Of a DNA stretch of 34,061 bases, positions 25,171 to 34,046 are shown one piece after another. The notes beneath the pieces are model-generated. The model was not told the origin of the DNA, did not search any database, and saw only the letters and a list, made by a program, of their open reading frames with translations. This DNA comes from Sphingobium sp. CECT 9361 (lineage in GTDB: Bacteria; Pseudomonadota; Alphaproteobacteria; Sphingomonadales; Sphingomonadaceae), in the NCBI RefSeq assembly GCF_918741285.1, contig NZ_CAKKNC010000028.1, positions 1-34,061 of the forward strand. The letters run 5' to 3'. The stretch's first letter is position 1, and each line of letters begins with the position of its first letter. The position numbers were made by a program, and so were the translations under genes.

Positions 25171-26091
25171 CTATCCTACTGTTTCGGGTGACGGATACTT
25201 GCATTTGTTTGTGTGATAGCGAAATCCATGGGTGCTGCGGCTCTCGAACTTAAAGCCCGCCCATTCGAGATCGGACTCGAGGAACGGATCGTCAGCGAGC
25301 AGGTAGCGCGCATCGCCATGTAGCATCTGGGTGAGATACTGGCGGTTGATCACGCGTGCAGCGTCCTCCGGGAACATATTGCAGGTGAATCCTGCCGGAC
25401 CACCTGCGATGACAAACGCACCCCAATGCCGGTCGAGAGTAAGCCACCAAGTCCGGAGTGAATTGAACATCTCCCCGAACACCGATTTGCGGCCGGACGC
25501 GGAAATGACGACGGCCGGGTTGGTCGAGGTACGAAGCACGATCCGCGACTGGCAGACCATGATGTTGATCGCGTCGGCATCCTCTGGTGGCATCGTGTCG
25601 AGGACCGCCTCGCGGAAGAGATGGTGGATACCGCCCGGCGTAGCCGCGAGCCTTTCGTGCATCGCGCGCTCCTCTGCCGTACACTCGGTGAGCTCGCCTG
25701 CGACGAACCGCGCATTCTCGGTCTCGATGAAGCGCAGCGTCGCAAGGTTGCGGCGCTGGAGGTGCCTCGCAAAGCCGTAGATTGGAAGGCTGTCGCTCGC
25801 GACGAGGCTGGCACAATCGCCATTCTCGATCTTTTTCCAGGTGCGACTTGCCGCGAAGGGCGTCTCGATTACCTTGTTGATCTCGCCCTCGATCGAACCG
25901 GCGATACCGTCCTCGACGAAATCGTGCAGTCCTCCCTCGTAGCCGATCGACCCAATCGATTTGCGGTCGGCGACCAGCACGTCACCGTGACGCTCGAGCA
26001 CATTGACCTTGTTCGCATCGTCAGCGCAGGCGAAGCGCCGCAAGTAGAATTGCGGCACATAATGGTGGCGCTTCGGTTCGTTGTCAGCCAC
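25171..26091 (-). CDS. DUF4238-domain protein
   Basis: The chosen start is the GTG at 26091, one base after the upstream stop codon, with AAGGGG about 10 bases before it. The open frame could extend to 26250, but only by overlapping that gene. The protein has 306 residues and opens ADNEPKRHHYVPQFYLRRFA, the diagnostic DUF4238 motif with two His. Later landmarks are a Cys- and Arg-containing NIMVCQSRIVLRTS and a Trp-rich central segment. There is no signal peptide or membrane segment. The biochemical function of DUF4238 is not known to me. Tight coupling to the cyclase-like gene suggests a two-gene system in which this could be the effector; that is inference. Confidence 0.75.
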   Translation of the reverse strand: MADNEPKRHHYVPQFYLRRFACADDANKVNVLERHGDVLVADRKSIGSIGYEGGLHDFVEDGIAGSIEGEINKVIETPFAASRTWKKIENGDCASLVASDSLPIYGFARHLQRRNLATLRFIETENARFVAGELTECTAEERAMHERLAATPGGIHHLFREAVLDTMPPEDADAINIMVCQSRIVLRTSTNPAVVISASGRKSVFGEMFNSLRTWWLTLDRHWGAFVIAGGPAGFTCNMFPEDAARVINRQYLTQMLHGDARYLLADDPFLESDLEWAGFKFESRSTHGFRYHTNKCKYPSPETVG

Positions 26092-26092
26092 G

Positions 26093-26971
26093 CTAGCACC
26101 CCTTGCCCTTGCTAGCTTCGCTGATCCGAGCGCGCGCGGCGACAGCGAGATCTTCGAAGCGTGGCAGACTCTCGATAAAGCCGCAATTCTCAGGATTCTC
26201 GAGCCGGTAGGGCGCGTCTTCCGGGATCGCGGCGAACCGCTCGACCGCATCCATGTAGCGCGGGAGGAGCCAAAGGAACTTGGCGACTACCCGTACATCT
26301 TCATGGGCCAGGCCGTTGCGCAGTAGCCCGCTCAATGTCCCCAGATAGTCTGGATAGCCATAGTCGTCCGCCCCGGCGACCGCTACCACGGCATTCCACG
26401 AGATATAGTCGATAAAGAGGTGACCATCCGCGTCCTCGGCCATGAAGTCGCGGACAAAGGCCTCTTCCTCGTTGGGCGTGTGGTCCTCGTTGCGCCGTTT
26501 GCGGGCGAGCCGGATGACAGCGGGATCCACGATCACGCGCGGATGGCAGGCGACCTTGGACTCCATTTCATAGGCCTTCACCATCGCGGGTCCGACGATG
26601 TGGCGCGAATTGTGATAAAGATCGCCGACCGTGACCGCACCGCGCAGCAGGAAGCCGCGCTCGGCCAGCGAGATGACAGTAAGTGCGATTGCGTTGATCA
26701 TCCAGAACACCCCTGAACGCTCGGTGACGCGGTAGGACATCACCACCGAGTCTGAGAATTGCGTGACGCGCTGGCTCTTGAAGATGCTGGCCTCGCCGAG
26801 CGTGCCAATATCGTCCATTGCGGCGAGCAGCCTCTGCAACCCATCCGGATCGCGCTCGGTGCTAGCGACCACTTCCTTGAATCCGAGAAAGTCGATGAAG
26901 AGGAGGAGCCGGCGCTCATATTTCGGAATTGGTCTAGCGCGGGGGAGGTTAGCCAAGGTCGGTGTCCACAT
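26093..26971 (-). CDS. Class III nucleotide cyclase-like protein (possible Pycsar-type cyclase)
   Basis: The protein has 292 residues. The catalytic-domain pattern is visible: RRLLLFIDFLGFKEVV with Asp27, QRVTQFSDSVVMSYR with Asp74, and RGFLLRGAVTVGDLYH with Arg110 and following Gly, then GPAMVKAYEMES and HPRVIVDPAVI. Asp27 and Asp74 are where the two metal-binding Asp of class III cyclases fall. Short stand-alone cyclases of this look include the pyrimidine cyclases (PycC) of Pycsar anti-phage systems, which make cCMP or cUMP for an adjacent effector. The partner here is a DUF4238 protein, which I do not know as a Pycsar effector. The C-terminal third (from about 190) is not recognised. An enzyme without cyclase activity remains possible. 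Confidence 0.65.
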   Translation of the reverse strand: MWTPTLANLPRARPIPKYERRLLLFIDFLGFKEVVASTERDPDGLQRLLAAMDDIGTLGEASIFKSQRVTQFSDSVVMSYRVTERSGVFWMINAIALTVISLAERGFLLRGAVTVGDLYHNSRHIVGPAMVKAYEMESKVACHPRVIVDPAVIRLARKRRNEDHTPNEEEAFVRDFMAEDADGHLFIDYISWNAVVAVAGADDYGYPDYLGTLSGLLRNGLAHEDVRVVAKFLWLLPRYMDAVERFAAIPEDAPYRLENPENCGFIESLPRFEDLAVAARARISEASKGKGC

Positions 26972-27382
26972 AGCTGAAGTGATAACCCCGCGTGATTGCG
27001 GCGAAGGCCGGGCCGCCCTCGCTGTGGATCGTGCCCGAGCGATTCAATGGAGTAAAGAACGCTTTCTCAGCGGGCGTGGCAACGTGCCTGTGCCCATAGT
27101 CGGCTCTACTACCGCAGCGAAGGAGAAGGTGTTTCGGGAGTGAAGCCGAGGAACGACAATTCCACAGACCTGCGGCCTGACGTCCCCCGTCGATATCGCG
27201 TGAATTAAAGCTGCCAACCTTCAATAGCCCCAGTCTTTGACGTTTCGAGCAGAGGTTTGCGCAGTTTTTTGGCGGGTTTTGGGTCACGCTGCCAATTGAT
27301 AATTTGTCCCGGAACGGCAGTTACGTCCCACTTCGCCCCCTTCGGCCCCCAGCTCGAAAAAGCGGGGTCGACGTTCCGCAAG
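26972..27382. other. Intergenic region between the cyclase-like gene and the small ORF
   Basis: This 411-bp stretch has no gene I can support. A minus-strand frame ending at 26949 includes a protein-like stretch (GGPAFAAITRGYHFSYVDTD) that may be the relic of a lost gene overlapping the cyclase start. The divergent promoters of the flanking operons should lie here, but no clear elements were seen. Confidence 0.4.
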
Positions 27383-27547
27383 GTGAGTGTCACCATCCTG
27401 AAGTGGCTCGGCCGCAAGGCTGACCTGGCCATCGACGAAACCATCAAGGCCGGGATCGGCGTCGCCAAGTGGAGCGCGGTCGCGGCTTTCGCCGGCGGGT
27501 TGGCAGCTGACCTCGCGAAGCTGGCGTCCTACATACTCCCGTTTTGA
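27383..27547 (+). CDS. Small hydrophobic protein upstream of the HEPN/RES gene
   Basis: The chosen start is the GTG at 27383, giving 54 residues, MSVTILKWLGRKADLAIDET, then an Ala/Gly-rich segment (VAKWSAVAAFAGGLAADL) ending ASYILPF. The open frame extends upstream to a TTG at 27257 with less protein-like sequence. The hydrophobic part could be one membrane segment. It ends 85 bases before the HEPN/RES start in the same direction. It may be a partner or antitoxin for that protein; no family was recognised. Confidence 0.45.
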   Translation: MSVTILKWLGRKADLAIDETIKAGIGVAKWSAVAAFAGGLAADLAKLASYILPF

Positions 27548-27632
27548 AGCCGCCCGAACAAGCGCCGACGGACGATGGTAATTTCGTCGGCGCTGTGTGA
27601 GAAAGCCGTCCTCGCCGAGTTTGGGGAATGCG

Positions 27633-28946
27633 ATGAACGTCTGTCCGGAGTGCTTCGAAAACAACACGTTGAGGCGCCGGCTGATCGAGATCCGCCCGGG
27701 CTTTCCCGACAACGAACGATGCCAGTTCCACCCTTCCCGCAAGGCAGTCCCGCTCGAAGAGGTCGGCAAGATAGTGGAGCCCGCCCTGCGCGCGAACTAC
27801 GCAATCGGCGAGTGGATGTTCGAAAGTCAGGAGGGCGATGACCTCTACACTATCATCAACGAGACGACCGGTGCCGACGACGGCCAGGTGATAAACGCGC
27901 TCCTCGGCTGGCTAATCGACAACGACGACTACTGGCCGCCAGACGGCGAAGAGGCGTTCTTCGCGGATGACCAGACCTATGTCCCCATCCGACTCGACGG
28001 GTGGCGTCACGGCGCCCTGTGGCGCAAGTTCCGCGAGGCTATTCTCCACCGCCAGCGCTTCTTCAACGATCCCGCCAAGGCGTTCCTAGCCGAGATATTC
28101 GACGGCATCCAGAATCAATCGGACATCGACAGCAAGCCAGCGTTCTACCGCCTGGCCCCCGCGACTGACCCGGTCTTCTACCGCGCCCGGATCGTTGCCG
28201 ACGAGGAAGCCTTCCGAACCATCGCGAAGGACCCGGCATCGCTCATGGGGCCACCGCCTCCCGCTCTGCGCCGGGCAGGTCGGATGAACGCGACCGGAAT
28301 CGCGGTGTTCTACGGCGCCACCGAGAAGGACACGGCCATCGCCGAACTGCGCCCCGCCGTCGGCTCGCTGATCAGCCTAGCCGCTTTCCGCATCCACCGA
28401 CCTATCCACGTCCTCGACCTCACCCGCTTCACGCGGGCCGGAAAGCAGATCGACATCTTCGCCAAGAACCAGATGGTCCGTGCCACCCAGTGGGCTTTCT
28501 TGCAGAGCTTCGCGTCCGAGATCAGCCAACCCATCCTCCCGGGCGACGAGCATCTCGAATATGTGCCCGCGCAGGTCGTGGCAGAATATCTCACGAACCA
28601 GCCAGTGCGATGGCGCGGCACCGACGTGACCCCGGACGCCATCATCTTCCGGTCGGCCCAGCGTGAAGGTGGCAAAAACATCGCCATCATGGGTGACGCT
28701 GCGACCATCTGCGCCTCCCATGCATCGGAGCCGTCCAACAGGTCCTCCGGCAAGCGTCCAGACGCCGACCTCGACTTCGTCTCCCCCCTCCCCGCACCCT
28801 TGAATGCCGGGCTCGAATATGTCGACGGCACCATCGAGCTGCTGGAGGTCGGCTCTGCGGTCTACGCCGTCGACACGCATTATGCCTCGCCCACGCTCGA
28901 CCTCTCGCCGGACGATCTGGACGATCTGGACGATCCTGCCTTCTAG
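27633..28946 (+). CDS. HEPN/RES N-terminal domain protein with RES toxin domain
   Basis: The ATG at 27633 has GGGGAA upstream; the frame could start at 27597 but without support. The protein has 437 residues. Its start, NVCPECFENNTLRRRLIEI with RCQFH, is a CxxC/CxxH zinc-ribbon-like start typical of the HEPN/RES N-terminal domain. A helical region follows, with FREAILHRQRFF (an R-x4-H arrangement). The RES domain runs from about 170 to 370 (FYRARIVADEEAFR, GRMNATGIAVFYGATEKDTAIAELRP, YVPAQVVAEYL, DAIIFRSAQREGGKNIAI). RES domains destroy NAD+, so this is a likely toxin or abortive-infection effector. Its trigger is unknown. It converges on the large nuclease gene with 48 bases between. Confidence 0.8.
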   Translation: MNVCPECFENNTLRRRLIEIRPGFPDNERCQFHPSRKAVPLEEVGKIVEPALRANYAIGEWMFESQEGDDLYTIINETTGADDGQVINALLGWLIDNDDYWPPDGEEAFFADDQTYVPIRLDGWRHGALWRKFREAILHRQRFFNDPAKAFLAEIFDGIQNQSDIDSKPAFYRLAPATDPVFYRARIVADEEAFRTIAKDPASLMGPPPPALRRAGRMNATGIAVFYGATEKDTAIAELRPAVGSLISLAAFRIHRPIHVLDLTRFTRAGKQIDIFAKNQMVRATQWAFLQSFASEISQPILPGDEHLEYVPAQVVAEYLTNQPVRWRGTDVTPDAIIFRSAQREGGKNIAIMGDAATICASHASEPSNRSSGKRPDADLDFVSPLPAPLNAGLEYVDGTIELLEVGSAVYAVDTHYASPTLDLSPDDLDDLDDPAF

Positions 28947-28994
28947 TTTTGCGCGTCGGCGATCAACGCCCGTCCAACTACTCCGCCAAGTTCC

Positions 28995-31259
28995 TTACGC
29001 CTGCATTATTCGCGACGGAAGTCCCGTCCCCTTCATCGTCCCGATGAAATCATATGCCTCTCCGGTTCGGGGCGCGAACCAATACAGCAGCAGCAGATCA
29101 CGCGTCCCGCCTTGATCAAGCGCGCTGCTCGTCGCCCGCGCGATATTGGCCTGAAAGGTCTTCGGTTCGGGAGGGGGACCGATCACGAACGAGATGGTCG
29201 ATGCGCGCTCCGCCTCGCCCGACGTGATTCCACTGGTGAAATAGCTGTCGACGGATCTCTCAATCATCCGCCAGCCTTCGCGCAGCAAACGGTCGGCAGC
29301 CTTTTGCGTCTCGAAGTCGAAGCTCAGAAGCCGACGACCGAACCGCGTCCAGCCTGCGGGCTTCTTGTCCTCGAGGGATCGCAATACCGCCTCCCACGTT
29401 TCGGTCCTGCGAATCGGAAAAGATAGGGTCCCCGCCGCCCTAGCCTCGCTGTAGCCATACGCGACCTTCGCGGAACGGCCATACAGCCACAGCTCGCCAT
29501 TGCGTCTCACGCTCGGCACATTGAACTGCGTCTCCAGATAGAATGCTACCAGATCCAGTTCATCCGCGACATACGCCACCTGCCGCTCGAAGGTCTCACG
29601 ACGGCTTAGGTAGTGGCACCGCTCGACCTGCATCGTCAGCACCTCCATGACCGTCTCCAGCTCGAATATGCTCATCGTCGGGGCTATGTCAGCCGTCTCC
29701 GGTATCAGGCCCGCCTCCTTCAGCCTCGGCCAGTGCGCAGAGAGTGGTCCGACCGAATCCAGCACCACGTTCACCCGAACGATGTCACGGATCATGTCGG
29801 CATCGATCTCCAGGACACCGTCGTCGCTCCTGAAACTCAAGACGCCGTGCGCGTCCTGCAGCATCCGCTTGAATCGGGCCGACTGGTCCGATGGATCGAC
29901 AACCAGCTTCCGCAGCGCTCCCTTCAGACTGTTCAAGGCTCCGCGTCGAGCCGGACCGTCGATCTTAGCTGACTTCGCCTCGAACACGATGACCGTCTTA
30001 TCGATCACCGCGACAATGTCGGATTCGTAGTTCCGGCCATCTGCCGGATCTGTCCAGAGCACCGACCTGTGTATCTCCGCGTCGGGCAGGAATGTCGTTA
30101 GGGTCGAGCGCAACTTCCGCTCCAGCCACTCTGCCCGCTCATCCTCGACCCCAGACTTCGTCGAAGGCAATCTGTTGCAGACCTCCTGAAACGTTTCTGC
30201 TAGATTGGTCCCCAGACTATGCGGGTTGCACAGAAAGTATCGGCCATCGTCCAGCTTTACGAATGGTCTCAGCCTGACAGGGTTATCAAGGTGGAGGTGC
30301 TGGAGCTGATCACCTCCGACTTCCCCGAAGCGCAAAGAGATTGTGTCGATAATCTCGAGCAAAGCTTGGCTACCCGCGACGTCGGCGGGCGCCACGAGCT
30401 CCTCGCTGGTGAACGTCATCATGGATGCAATCCGGCCTTCGGAGATCGACCACAGCCCAGCCTCGACCACACGCCGATCATGCCGGTGCGGCATCACTTC
30501 CGCCTCGACCTTAGCCGCAACCTTTGCGCTGAGCGGCTCCACGAACGCCCGGATCATCGCTATGCCAGACTTCTTTCGCATCCAGCTGCGAAGCCATGCC
30601 ATGTGCGACTCAAGACGCCGGTTGATCGTCTCGATCACTCCCAGCATCACCGTGATGAGATCGTCGGGATCGCACCCGTGCTGCCGCCGGAAGGTTTCCC
30701 GCACCGCCGCCGCTAGCGCACGAGCATATTCCTCGGTCTGATGAACGTGGCGAGCGCCCCTGATCGCCATCGTCCAGTCGCGCAGCAGCGACAACAGTTC
30801 CAGCCGATCGTTGTGCTCCAGATCTGCTGTCAGCTTCAGAAGCCAAGTATGCCGGTAGGCCTGTCCATTCTCCTCTAGGAGATCGATACTGTCCTGCGTG
30901 AAGCCGGCAACGTCAATGCCAGCGCCTTCGCCATCGTCAACCCGCTCGGCCGACAGCGCCAACGCCTGCAGTATCTCTACGTGCCAGACCTCGATGCCCT
31001 TTTTGTCGGGCTCCTTCTGCAGGCCGGCGATCCTGAAGAACATTGCAAAGGCGACGCGGGCAAGCACCTCGATCGCATCGTGTTCGGTGATCAGGCCACG
31101 GAGTCGAGACAGAGTTGTCCCGTACGCCCTTTGGGCGGCGTCACCCGCTTCGTTTGCGTTGGCAATTCTTTCGGCCGTCCATCGCTTTACTTTCGGCACA
31201 CCCTCCCAGTCGATCACGCGATCCCCACCTTCAATATTGCCTGACGCTTCCTTCACCAT
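28995..31259 (-). CDS. Large protein with PD-(D/E)XK nuclease core
   Basis: The protein has 754 residues from the ATG at 31259. An alternative GTG at 31217 lies behind a better AAGGTGGGG ribosome binding site and would remove 14 residues. The middle holds a restriction-endonuclease-like core: NYESDIVAVIDKTVIVFEAK with Glu412, Asp414, Glu427 and Lys429 in the D-(x)n-ExK pattern. The N-terminal 300 residues are mostly helical with no motif I recognise. The C-terminal 250 residues are also unassigned. Large single proteins of this kind next to other defence genes often act against phage, but no family is named here. There is no helicase or methylase partner nearby. Confidence 0.7.
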   Translation of the reverse strand: MVKEASGNIEGGDRVIDWEGVPKVKRWTAERIANANEAGDAAQRAYGTTLSRLRGLITEHDAIEVLARVAFAMFFRIAGLQKEPDKKGIEVWHVEILQALALSAERVDDGEGAGIDVAGFTQDSIDLLEENGQAYRHTWLLKLTADLEHNDRLELLSLLRDWTMAIRGARHVHQTEEYARALAAAVRETFRRQHGCDPDDLITVMLGVIETINRRLESHMAWLRSWMRKKSGIAMIRAFVEPLSAKVAAKVEAEVMPHRHDRRVVEAGLWSISEGRIASMMTFTSEELVAPADVAGSQALLEIIDTISLRFGEVGGDQLQHLHLDNPVRLRPFVKLDDGRYFLCNPHSLGTNLAETFQEVCNRLPSTKSGVEDERAEWLERKLRSTLTTFLPDAEIHRSVLWTDPADGRNYESDIVAVIDKTVIVFEAKSAKIDGPARRGALNSLKGALRKLVVDPSDQSARFKRMLQDAHGVLSFRSDDGVLEIDADMIRDIVRVNVVLDSVGPLSAHWPRLKEAGLIPETADIAPTMSIFELETVMEVLTMQVERCHYLSRRETFERQVAYVADELDLVAFYLETQFNVPSVRRNGELWLYGRSAKVAYGYSEARAAGTLSFPIRRTETWEAVLRSLEDKKPAGWTRFGRRLLSFDFETQKAADRLLREGWRMIERSVDSYFTSGITSGEAERASTISFVIGPPPEPKTFQANIARATSSALDQGGTRDLLLLYWFAPRTGEAYDFIGTMKGTGLPSRIMQA

Positions 31260-31625
31260 CGCGAACGACGGCAGACCGATCGCGCGTTAGGAGGATGCAA
31301 TGTGCCGACGACGGCGATGTAACTCAAGACTTGCGCGGGATTTCTCGCGGGCTTTGAACTTCGGGATCGGCGGAGGCATTTCGGCGAAAGCCCACCTCGC
31401 ATCAAGGATGCGCGAATGGCAGCTATCCCCGGATCGTTCTTCGAAACCTGCCAGTCCGCGTTGGGCGGGCAAGCGGACTTGGCACAACCGACCATTTTCA
31501 GCCGTTCAGTCGGTCGCTTTCAGCTCCTGATTGCAGACCGGCAGCTCTTCGATCTTCGCCTTTCGCTGCGACTGGCGTCTCCGGTTTTAGTATATTGGTC
31601 ACACAACTGATGCTATGAATTGACG
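31260..31625. other. Intergenic region upstream of the yqiJ-like gene
   Basis: No gene is supported in these 366 bases. Overlapping short frames run through it without a convincing start or composition. TTTTAGTATATTGG near 31585-31598 is the most promoter-like AT-rich stretch before the yqiJ-like start. The rest has the look of decayed coding sequence. Confidence 0.4.
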
Positions 31626-32246
31626 ATGTTCTCGTTGATCTTGTCTCCCGATTATGCGGTTTTCTCGATAGCATTGGTGATCATGCTGGGTATCGGCGCG
31701 ATAGAGGCGGTCGGCCTCGGCTTTGGCCATCTCGATCTCGATAATGACATCGGAACAGACGTAAATGGGCCTGGGGTGCTTGATTGGCTGGGCTTGAAAA
31801 CGGGATTGCCGGTGCTGATTTGGCTGACCTCTTTGCTTGGCTGCTTCACCCTGACCGGCTTTGCGATCCAGCAGATCGCAACCGCGATTACTGGCGCACC
31901 GCTGCACTGGGCGCTCGCCAGCGGCATCGCCCTGTTCGTCGGCGGGATCGCCAACAGCTTCGCCTCGACATTACTTGCGCGGATCATGCCCGAATATGAA
32001 AGCACGGTGATCGACACCGAAGATCTTCTCATGCGGCGGGCGACTGTGGTGGAGGGCGCTTCCCGGCGTGGGCATCCTGCGCGGGCGAAGGTCGTCGATC
32101 AGCACGGGCAAGCCCATTACGTCATGGTCGAACCGCATCACGACGCAGACGTCGTCGGTCAGGGCGAAAGCGCCTTGCTCGTACGCCGGCAAGGGCCGAC
32201 CTTCTTCGTTCAGCCGGATCTCGATACGCCCTTCCGGCCGCTTTAA
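31626..32246 (+). CDS. yqiJ: YqiJ-like inner membrane protein (OB-fold)
   Basis: The ATG at 31626 gives 206 residues; a TTG two codons earlier is also in frame. Three hydrophobic segments lie at about 9-30, 58-80 and 90-112 (SIALVIMLGIGAIEAVGL, VLIWLTSLLGCFTLTGF, LASGIALFVGGIANSF). The C-terminal half has the OB-like region ATVVEGASRRGHPARAKVVD and HYVMVEPH. In enterobacteria YqiJ is encoded directly before the flotillin YqiK and this pair repeats that order. The partners belong to the NfeD/flotillin type of membrane organisation. Confidence 0.82.
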   Translation: MFSLILSPDYAVFSIALVIMLGIGAIEAVGLGFGHLDLDNDIGTDVNGPGVLDWLGLKTGLPVLIWLTSLLGCFTLTGFAIQQIATAITGAPLHWALASGIALFVGGIANSFASTLLARIMPEYESTVIDTEDLLMRRATVVEGASRRGHPARAKVVDQHGQAHYVMVEPHHDADVVGQGESALLVRRQGPTFFVQPDLDTPFRPL

Positions 32247-32279
32247 AACATTTCGATTGATCGATCATAGGAGGACTCA

Positions 32280-34046
32280 TTGCCTGCATCTCTACTCAAC
32301 ATCCTGATTTATGCAGGTATTGTCCTTCTTTCTCTCGTCATCATCGGTATCATTCTGACGCGCCTGTATCGCCGAGCGACCAAGGATGTCGCCTTGATCC
32401 GGACGGGTTTCGGTGGAGAAAAAGTGGTATTGAACGGCGGCATCATGGTCATCCCCGTCTTGCACGAATTGATGCAGGTGCGGTTGACGACGGTGAAACT
32501 GGAAGTGTCGCGCTTGAACAAGGATGCGCTGATCACGCTAGACAAGCTGCGCGTCGATGTCGTCGGCTTGTTCCATATCAAGGTGAAGCCCGACGCCCAA
32601 TCGATCGCCGCTGCCGCCCAGACGCTCGGTGAATCCGTCAACAGTCCCGATGCCGTCAAGTCACTGTTGGACGGCAAGCTGGTTTCCGCGCTGCGTTCGG
32701 TCGCAGCAACGATGACGATGGAACATCTGCACGCAAATCGTGCCGACTTCATCCAGAAAGTTCAGGAAGCGCTGATGACGGATCTGGATATGAACGGCTT
32801 CCAGCTTGAATCGGTCAGCATTACGCATTTCGATCAGACCGCGTTCGAGCACTTCAACGAGAACAATGCGTTCGACGCTGAAGGCCTTACCGTGCTGACC
32901 CGTACGATCGAGGAGCGTAAAAAGATCCGCAATGACATTGTGGCGACTAACCGCGTCGAAATCGAGCAGCGCAATCTTGACGCAAACAACCAGTCTCTGG
33001 AAATTGCGCAGGCGGCTGAGCAGGCGCGCCTGACTCAGGAACAGACATTGGCGGCGCGCCGGGCCGAGCAGGCAACTGCTATCGCAACGGCCGAAGCCGA
33101 ACAGACACGTCTGGCAGAAATTGCACGCATCAGCGCCGAGCAGGCGCAGACCGTCGCGCAGACAGAGGCCGACAAGATTATCCAGACGGCCACGATCGCG
33201 CGCGACGGCGCGGTGCAAACGGCAACGATAGAGCGAGATCGCAATATCGAATTGGCGCGTATCACTACGGCGGTGCAGACGGCCCAGAAATCCGAAGAAG
33301 AATCCACGGCCACCGCTGCTGCCAATGAAGCCCGCGCACTCGCCGTTCGCGCCGAGGAAAGCGTGCAAACCGCCAAGGCGACCGAAATAGCCAATCGAAA
33401 CAAGAATGTGGCTGTCATCGCGGCAACGCAGCGGGCGCAAGAAGAGGCTGTTCAAATTACCGTCGCAGCCAGTGCCGACAAGGAAGCGGCCGAAGCGCGC
33501 GCCGTCGCTTTACGAACCGAGGCAACTGCTGAGGCGGATGCCGAGAAGGCGCGCGCCGAAGGCCGCGCAGCCGCGTTCAAGGTTGATGCCGCCGGTCAGA
33601 CCGCCCTTAATGAAGCGACTAACATCTTAAACGATGCGCAGACCGCGTTGCTGGTCCGAAGGGCTATGTTGGAGGCGCTCCCAGCAATCATTGCTGCCGC
33701 TTCGAAGCCAATGGAGCAGATCGATAAGATCTCGATCCTCGACGCGCGTGGTCTTCACGGGGATCAGTCCATTGGTGATGCGGTATCTGGCGGTGGCGGC
33801 AACCTGGCCGATGCGGCTGTGGCCGCCGCTATGCGGTATCGCGTAGGCGGTCCGCTGATAGACGCGCTAATGGCGGAATTGGGTATGAATGGCAGCACCC
33901 TCAACGGCATGCTTGCAGGAGCGCCGCCCGTACCTGATCTGCCCCCGCGGAGTGGGCCGGTTGGTTTGTTAGTGGATTATGCTCACCATCGCCATATCCG
34001 GGCGGAGGTGGAGCGAAGCGGAACCGGAGGCCGGATATGGCGGTGA
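32280..34046 (+). CDS. yqiK: Flotillin family protein (YqiK-like), altered C-terminus
   Basis: A TTG start at 32280 follows AGGAGG by 5 bases. The protein has 588 residues: one membrane segment at about 6-27, an SPFH domain at about 35-200 (LIRTGFGGEKVVLNGGIMVI, LHELMQVRLTTVKLEV), and a long Ala/Glu-rich coiled coil from about 210 to 460. Flotillins form membrane-bound oligomers that organise membrane domains. After PPVPDLPP the sequence (SGPVGLLVDYAHHRHIRAEV and on) no longer looks like a flotillin tail, and the DNA there contains an inverted repeat (33990-34042). The natural 3' end may have been replaced by inserted DNA. Confidence 0.85.
   Translation: MPASLLNILIYAGIVLLSLVIIGIILTRLYRRATKDVALIRTGFGGEKVVLNGGIMVIPVLHELMQVRLTTVKLEVSRLNKDALITLDKLRVDVVGLFHIKVKPDAQSIAAAAQTLGESVNSPDAVKSLLDGKLVSALRSVAATMTMEHLHANRADFIQKVQEALMTDLDMNGFQLESVSITHFDQTAFEHFNENNAFDAEGLTVLTRTIEERKKIRNDIVATNRVEIEQRNLDANNQSLEIAQAAEQARLTQEQTLAARRAEQATAIATAEAEQTRLAEIARISAEQAQTVAQTEADKIIQTATIARDGAVQTATIERDRNIELARITTAVQTAQKSEEESTATAAANEARALAVRAEESVQTAKATEIANRNKNVAVIAATQRAQEEAVQITVAASADKEAAEARAVALRTEATAEADAEKARAEGRAAAFKVDAAGQTALNEATNILNDAQTALLVRRAMLEALPAIIAAASKPMEQIDKISILDARGLHGDQSIGDAVSGGGGNLADAAVAAAMRYRVGGPLIDALMAELGMNGSTLNGMLAGAPPVPDLPPRSGPVGLLVDYAHHRHIRAEVERSGTGGRIWR
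33990..34042. repeat. 12-bp inverted repeat at the flotillin 3' end
   Basis: CGCCATATCCGG (33990-34001) and CCGGATATGGCG (34031-34042) are perfect arms around 29 bases. They lie at the end of the window just where the flotillin reading loses family character. This may be the edge of an insertion sequence or a hairpin; more sequence to the right is needed to tell. Confidence 0.5.

Noticed and set aside
26949..27287. A 112-codon minus-strand frame overlapping the cyclase-like start.
   Set aside because: Only its last 20-30 residues look protein-like and there is no supported start; at most a relic.
28081..28120. Treating the R-x4-H in the HEPN/RES protein as proof of HEPN RNase activity.
   Set aside because: The arrangement is short and lies in the linker before the RES domain; it is mentioned but not used as evidence for catalysis.
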